The translations under genes were made by a program, and so were the position numbers. From Erythrocercus mccallii (lineage: Eukaryota > Chordata > Aves > Passeriformes > Dicruridae), in assembly GCA_013397435.1 (NCBI GenBank), contig VZRG01002317.1, positions 44,848 to 108,847 on the forward strand: a stretch of DNA of 64,000 nucleotides, in the 5' to 3' direction. The notes beneath the pieces are model-generated. The model saw only the letters and a list, made by a program, of their open reading frames with translations. It searched no databases and was not told the origin of the DNA. Below, piece after piece: positions 60,079 to 64,000 of this stretch (its first letter is position 1; each line of letters opens with the position of its first letter).

Positions 60079-60416
60079 CAGAGGGGCTGCAGCACCTCTC
60101 CTAGGAGTTTGGCCTGAGAGAGATGGGACTGTTCAGCCTGGAGAAGAGAAAGTTCTGGTAATACCTGAGAGCAGACTTCCAGTACCTAATGGGGGCTGAC
60201 AAGAGAGCAGGAGAGGGGCTTTGTGCAAGGGCACATAGAGATAGCATAAGGGAGAATGGCTTTAATCTGAGAGAGGGTAGGTTTAGACTAGACATTAGGA
60301 AGAAATTCTTCACATGAAGGTAGTGAGGCATTGGAACAGGTTGGCCAGAGAATCTGTGAATTCTCCACCCCCGTAGGTGTTCAAGGCCAGGCTGGATGAG
60401 GCTTTGAGCAACCTGG
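60079..60416 (+). mobile_element. CR1 LINE fragment, left part, plus strand (split by LTR)
   Basis: Matches the C-terminal ORF2 region of CR1: GGACTGTTCAGCCTGGAGAA, then the 'FRLDIRKKFF'-like block TTTAGACTAGACATTAGGAAG, then TTCAAGGCCAGGCTGGATGAG and GAGCAACCTGG. It stops abruptly at 60416 where an LTR begins, and resumes at 61413. The two pieces join to a continuous CR1 sequence once the LTR and one CCTGG copy are removed. Confidence 0.92.
60412..60416. repeat. left target-site duplication CCTGG of LTR D
   Basis: CCTGG immediately before the LTR start TGTCAGG; identical to 61408-61412 immediately after its end CCTGACA. The CR1 sequence at this point reads through with a single CCTGG. Confidence 0.9.
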
Positions 60417-61215
60417 TGTCAGGATCTGTCCAAAGATGACATTTGCCTCATGACCGTCTCCAAGGACTGAGGACCCCACGGATTGAGACCCTAAGACTCG
60501 GACTGAGACCCAAAAAACCCTACACAGGGGTCTGGCCTGGCTGAAGTGGGATGTCTGCCAACCATTGTCCGCAGGTGTGTTTATTGGACCAAAGATTTTC
60601 CATGGAGACCAATGAAGTAACAATGGATAGGACACAGCCACTGGCTGTGTTTGCTGCAGCACTTGTTTACCTGTTCTGTTTGTGTACCTGCCCTGTTCCT
60701 TGAACCACCAGAGCATTGTGTACCTGCTATGTGACTTGCTAAGCACTGGCTGTCTATCCCCCACCTTTGGCTCACTGCCTGTCTATTGTAGTTCACCACG
60801 CTAGAAGCACCACAGGACACTTGGAACTTGCAGGGGCCAAGAAAAAGCCCTGCCTTGTTTATTTCATCCTATTATATACCTGCAGGAAACATGACCATGG
60901 ATTGGAGAGTGGGGCTACCACCTCTGAATCACATAGGTCAGACAGACCATCAGTCAGCACTCTCCTCCTACCAAGAAGAATGCAAAACAATGGCATTATT
61001 TACAAAAACATCCCTCATGTTTTCATGAACATGGTGTGGGAAAGTGAAGACCTGCACTTTAATATCAGAGCTTAGAAAACTCATGGTGACACCTGTCGCT
61101 TCGAAAAGAGCTATAAGAAGACTCCTCAGATAATGCAATTTTGTGATCACCCCACTGGAGAGGATCATGTCTATAGGCATCGTCGGCCTCGAGGACTCTC
61201 TCTCCCGGTGGTAGC

Positions 61216-61222
61216 TATAAAT
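61216..61222 (+). promoter_or_regulatory. TATA box of LTR D promoter
   Basis: CTATAAATCCCC context, about 75 bases before AATAAA; transcription would start near 61245 in the CT-rich tract. Activity today is unknown. Confidence 0.6.
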
Positions 61223-61291
61223 CCCCTTCCCCTCTTTCTCTCTCTCTTTCTCTCTATTCTTTATTTCTCTCCATCGCATTTGTTGGCACTA

Positions 61292-61297
61292 AATAAA
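61292..61297 (+). terminator. polyadenylation signal AATAAA of LTR D
   Basis: AATAAAGGTGCATTC, positioned in presumed R and followed by a T/G-containing stretch; consistent with the LTR's transcript end. Confidence 0.65.
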
Positions 61298-61407
61298 GGT
61301 GCATTCTTGGTTAAGCAAACTGAGTTGTCCCCTGCTGTGTCTTTTGCACTCTGAGATATCCATAAAACGAACCATCAGGTCTCCGCATACATTTGTGGAC
61401 CCTGACA

Positions 61408-61412
61408 CCTGG
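61408..61412. repeat. right target-site duplication CCTGG of LTR D
   Basis: Exact match to 60412-60416; the CR1 sequence continues directly after it with TCTAGTG. Confidence 0.9.
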
Positions 61413-61505
61413 TCTAGTGAAAGTTGTCCCTGCCCATGACAGGGAGTCTGGAAGTAGATGGTCTTTAATATCCCTTCCAACTTAAGGCATTATATAGTTC
61501 TATGA
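61413..61505 (+). mobile_element. CR1 LINE fragment, right part (3' end), plus strand
   Basis: TCTAGTGAAAGTTGTCCCTG continues the CR1 3' UTR interrupted at 60416, through CTTTAATATCCCTTCCAACT and ends with the CR1-style terminal TATAGTTCTATGA. Confidence 0.92.
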
Positions 61506-63967
61506 AAAATAAATCTTGATTTTTTTTCACTCATAAACAATAAGTTACTTAAGTATGTTTGCTTTATACATATTTTGTCATTACTATCTTGGTAGTATTA
61601 ATCTTTTTTTGCTCGAAAAAGAAGTCTAAGGAATCATAATCTTCCAGGAAAGCTAATAGAATGTTGTCTGGAGAAATTTTTGCTCTTACCTTCTTGATTT
61701 CAGCAGCAATTCTTTTAGACAGTGTATAGGGCAAGCAACAGGTTAACGTTACTTCAGGTGTAATAATTCTCTTGTATTCTTTTCATCAGAGTGATTGGTA
61801 CTGACATTGCAAAGAAAAGATGACTAGTGATAGTATATTTACTATACAGCACAGAAAATGTTGAAGTCAAATTATGTGGGTCTAGGCATTTTTAGAGATA
61901 GAATAAACAGTGATTCACTGTGTCACAGTCCTCATGACCTGCCTTTATTTCACTTATGCAGCTGCCCGTGATCTGTGCATGCCTAAAATAAACAAAAAGG
62001 TACACAAATATAAGTACTAATTAAAAAGTCACATAAAAATGTGGTAGGGACTGGAACATATAAAACATTGACGCTGTTGTGAATAGGGCTGGATGCAGTT
62101 CAGTTATGGATATGGAGCCACTGTGAAGCATTCTACTTTCCTCTCTCCCTTTGTCCCAGAGTATCTGACATTCTGGGTCATGCATGGGGCATGGGGGTGG
62201 ATAGCACAGCCAGCAATCTTCTAAAGACCCCTCTCTCAAGTGTAAAAAGCCACCCATGATTGAAAGGGAGAAAACACTTTTACAGAAGCTTCAGTGACAA
62301 ACAAGCTTTATGGATTGAAACACAGATTTTAGATGAAGAAGAAGAAAAAGTAAAACCTGATCCGTATGTGGAAAACTGGCTAAGGAGAAATTCTATTCAC
62401 ATCCTAGCAGGTTATAACACTGGAAACTATAGGGTAAAATACAACTTCTACTCCCTAGATGGAACATGGTTGGCATGGTCCACAGTGATTCCCCAGACAA
62501 CAGCAAGCACCTGCTAGTGGGGACAGAACAGAGGGTGGAGCAGTGTGGAGACACCTCAGCCAGGCTCCACTACAATCTTTGCAGGGAGGGAACTCGATGG
62601 TACTTTGCAGCTAAAGAACCACATAGTGCCTGACACTGAAGGGAGATAGATGTCGGGCTGCTGAGCCAACAACTCCAGCAAAATCACGTTCCTCAGATGA
62701 AATTGGTTCATTATAATCTAACTGTAATATTAACACACATATCCATCCCAAAGTTACCCACCTCCGAGGTACCTTTGTTTGCTTTTTTTCTATGTGCATG
62801 AATCCTTGGAAGCCCTGAAGTATTTTACACTCAACTGATTTGAAGGTTCCATCCAAATTTACCTAATCTCACCCAAAAACATTGAATCCATTGGCATTGT
62901 CAGAACATGACAGTAAGTTAGGCCTTGTCTAAAATGCAAGACGAAAGATTCCAGCATACTCTTGCCTATGGTAGAGTAGCTCTGTAACAGACCCCAATTA
63001 GGAAATGTGCGTGCCTGTTCTTATGGAATGGCTCATTCAAAACACCATCTTTATATGATAGGAGCCAAAATATTCTAAGACTTTTTTTTTAACTGTTTAA
63101 AAAAAGTTAACTAAATATACAGTGGTCCACAAAAGGTAGCATTACTATACTGTGGTAATTGAGATACCAATGTGGTACATTATTGAGTAAAGTCTGAAGC
63201 TCTATTCTTGGTTGTGTGTTGTATAAGAGTAGGTTCATGTAACTCTAGGGGATGTCTTGAGGGGCTAGGAATTTCAAATTCTGTACTATCAAGGATCAAA
63301 ATATGGGACTTTAGAGGGACAGTGGGCATCCAACAAGTAAACTTAGGCAGCTCACAGTCCTGGTAGCTGACTTCTATGGATCTCAGTCTTAGCCTAATTC
63401 TTATGGTGTACTGGGGGCAGGTAGCTACCTAAATTGAATTTTAAGTTGCACAGGACGCATTCTGAATTGTTGACTTAAAGTGTCTCATTTGGACTCAATT
63501 CAGAGAAGCTGGTTGTTGTTATGCCCTATTCACCTTTAATGAACAGTAGTTAGCTCACTGAATACATATTTCAACACAGTGCACACACTGCTTTCCATAA
63601 AAATAAACTCACATGAGCTTTCATAGCAGTTTCTAGGAGGTGTAAATGGTACTCTGAAGAAGAATCTGCATTTAGAGGCTTTTGGCATACCTTCTCATTA
63701 GGCATTTAAGACAGGAAAAATCTTGCATGACAGAGAATCTTAGAATAAGTCAACCATTTTTATTTCTTCTCAGTTACAGATGAGCTTACATTGAAATTGT
63801 ACCAAAACATCATAACTTGGATCAGTGTCTGTGTTCACAGCTTAAGCAGAGATAGCCTATATTTCAAATCAGTTTTAGGCTTGCTGCAAGCAAGATCAAC
63901 AGTAATCAGCAAAAAACAGAAGAGCTAGTTTCTGTCCTAGCTTAAGATGAATTCTATAATTTTGATG
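61506..63967. other. unique intergenic sequence
   Basis: No gene can be supported. One 86-codon open stretch (62260-62517) has a composition more like protein than its neighbours (acidic run, several Trp and Tyr) but no recognised family and no ATG. The rest is AT-rich without identifiable repeats. Confidence 0.5.
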
Positions 63968-64000
63968 TGTTGTAGGGTGACTTTCTGATGCCTGTATCCC
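63968..64000 (+). mobile_element. start of a second LTR of family A, plus strand, cut by window end
   Basis: TGTTGTAGGGTGACTTTCTG and the 13 bases that follow match the reverse complement of 2296-2328 with two differences in 33 bases (first base and one internal A/C). The TG start is intact here, which fixes the 5' end of the family. The element continues beyond the window; whether it is a solo LTR or a provirus cannot be told. Confidence 0.85.

Larger units (their letters stand above)
60417..61407 (+). mobile_element. solo LTR of an endogenous retrovirus, family D, inserted in CR1
   Basis: 991 bases starting TGTCAGG and ending CCTGACA (7-bp perfect inverted ends), bracketed by a perfect 5-bp CCTGG duplication. 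A TATA box (TATAAAT, 61216-61222) is followed by a CT-rich stretch, then AATAAA (61292-61297), then about 110 bases to the LTR end. This gives a U3 of roughly 830 bases, a short R and a U5 near 90 bases, on the plus strand. CpG is well retained, for example near 61180-61210. No retroviral coding region is attached, so it is a solo LTR. A 5-bp duplication is typical of ERVL-type elements, but the class is inferred from that alone. Open frames of 66-127 codons inside are not genes. Confidence 0.95.

Noticed and set aside
60381..61279. Open frames of 66-127 codons on both strands
   Set aside because: They lie within solo LTR D or across its junction with CR1; LTRs of this type carry no genes and the translations show no motif.
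1..64000. CRISPR arrays, bacterial operons, riboswitches, phage or plasmid genes
   Set aside because: No evenly spaced repeat-spacer arrays or prokaryotic gene structure; CR1, LTRs and vertebrate-style microsatellites show a bird-type nuclear genome.
1..64000. tRNA, rRNA or snRNA genes
   Set aside because: No A/B-box tRNA pattern, no rRNA core sequence and no snRNA recognised on reading both strands; a covariance-model scan would be decisive.

Overview
This window is non-coding vertebrate nuclear DNA, most likely from a bird and probably a songbird. Evidence: many copies of the avian CR1 (chicken repeat 1) LINE in both orientations, several solo endogenous-retrovirus LTRs of passerine style, no SINEs, CpG-poor AT-rich sequence between repeats, vertebrate-style microsatellites and a 45-base N gap from assembly. 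No host protein-coding gene, exon series, rRNA or tRNA could be supported. Nearly all open frames are short and look like chance, or they belong to a decayed CR1 reverse transcriptase.

Layout. 1-1663 is unique AT-rich sequence. 1664-2328 is a solo LTR on the minus strand; the first 33 bases of a second copy of the same family, on the plus strand, lie at the very end (63968-64000), so the window is bracketed by an inverted LTR pair. 4354-4526 (+) and 4691-5075 (-) are two CR1 3' fragments arranged tail to tail. 5076-19260 is mostly unique sequence with two GC-rich islands (about 10141-10345 and 12845-12965) and a TAGATA hexamer array (16735-16852). A CR1 fragment lies at 19262-19545 (-). The largest element is a 5'-truncated CR1 of about 2.9 kb (24830-27757, +) whose ORF2 (endonuclease plus reverse transcriptase) is broken by frameshifts, stops and losses of catalytic residues.

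A well-preserved solo LTR (30005-30699, -) has perfect 8-bp inverted ends and a perfect 4-bp target duplication. It sits between two diverged copies of a roughly 150-bp sequence (29688-29842 and 31166-31316) that I cannot assign to a known family. Compound microsatellites follow at 33360-33533 and 33810-33851, then an AAAAAG array that ends in the assembly gap (35767-35926). A probable minus-strand LTR lies at 45735-46138. A CR1 fragment lies at 58061-58585 (-). At 60079-61505 (+) a CR1 fragment is split by a 991-bp solo LTR (60417-61407) flanked by a perfect 5-bp target duplication.

There are no host genes here to work together. The history that can be read is one of retrotransposition: old CR1 copies, later LTR insertions that collapsed to solo LTRs, and microsatellite growth. 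I found no convincing new biological system. The items most worth a second look are the unassigned duplicated segment around 29.7/31.2 kb, the nested LTR-in-CR1 insertion, the inverted LTR pair, and a few small palindromes and coding-like islands. Element family names below are by recognition only; no database search was possible.
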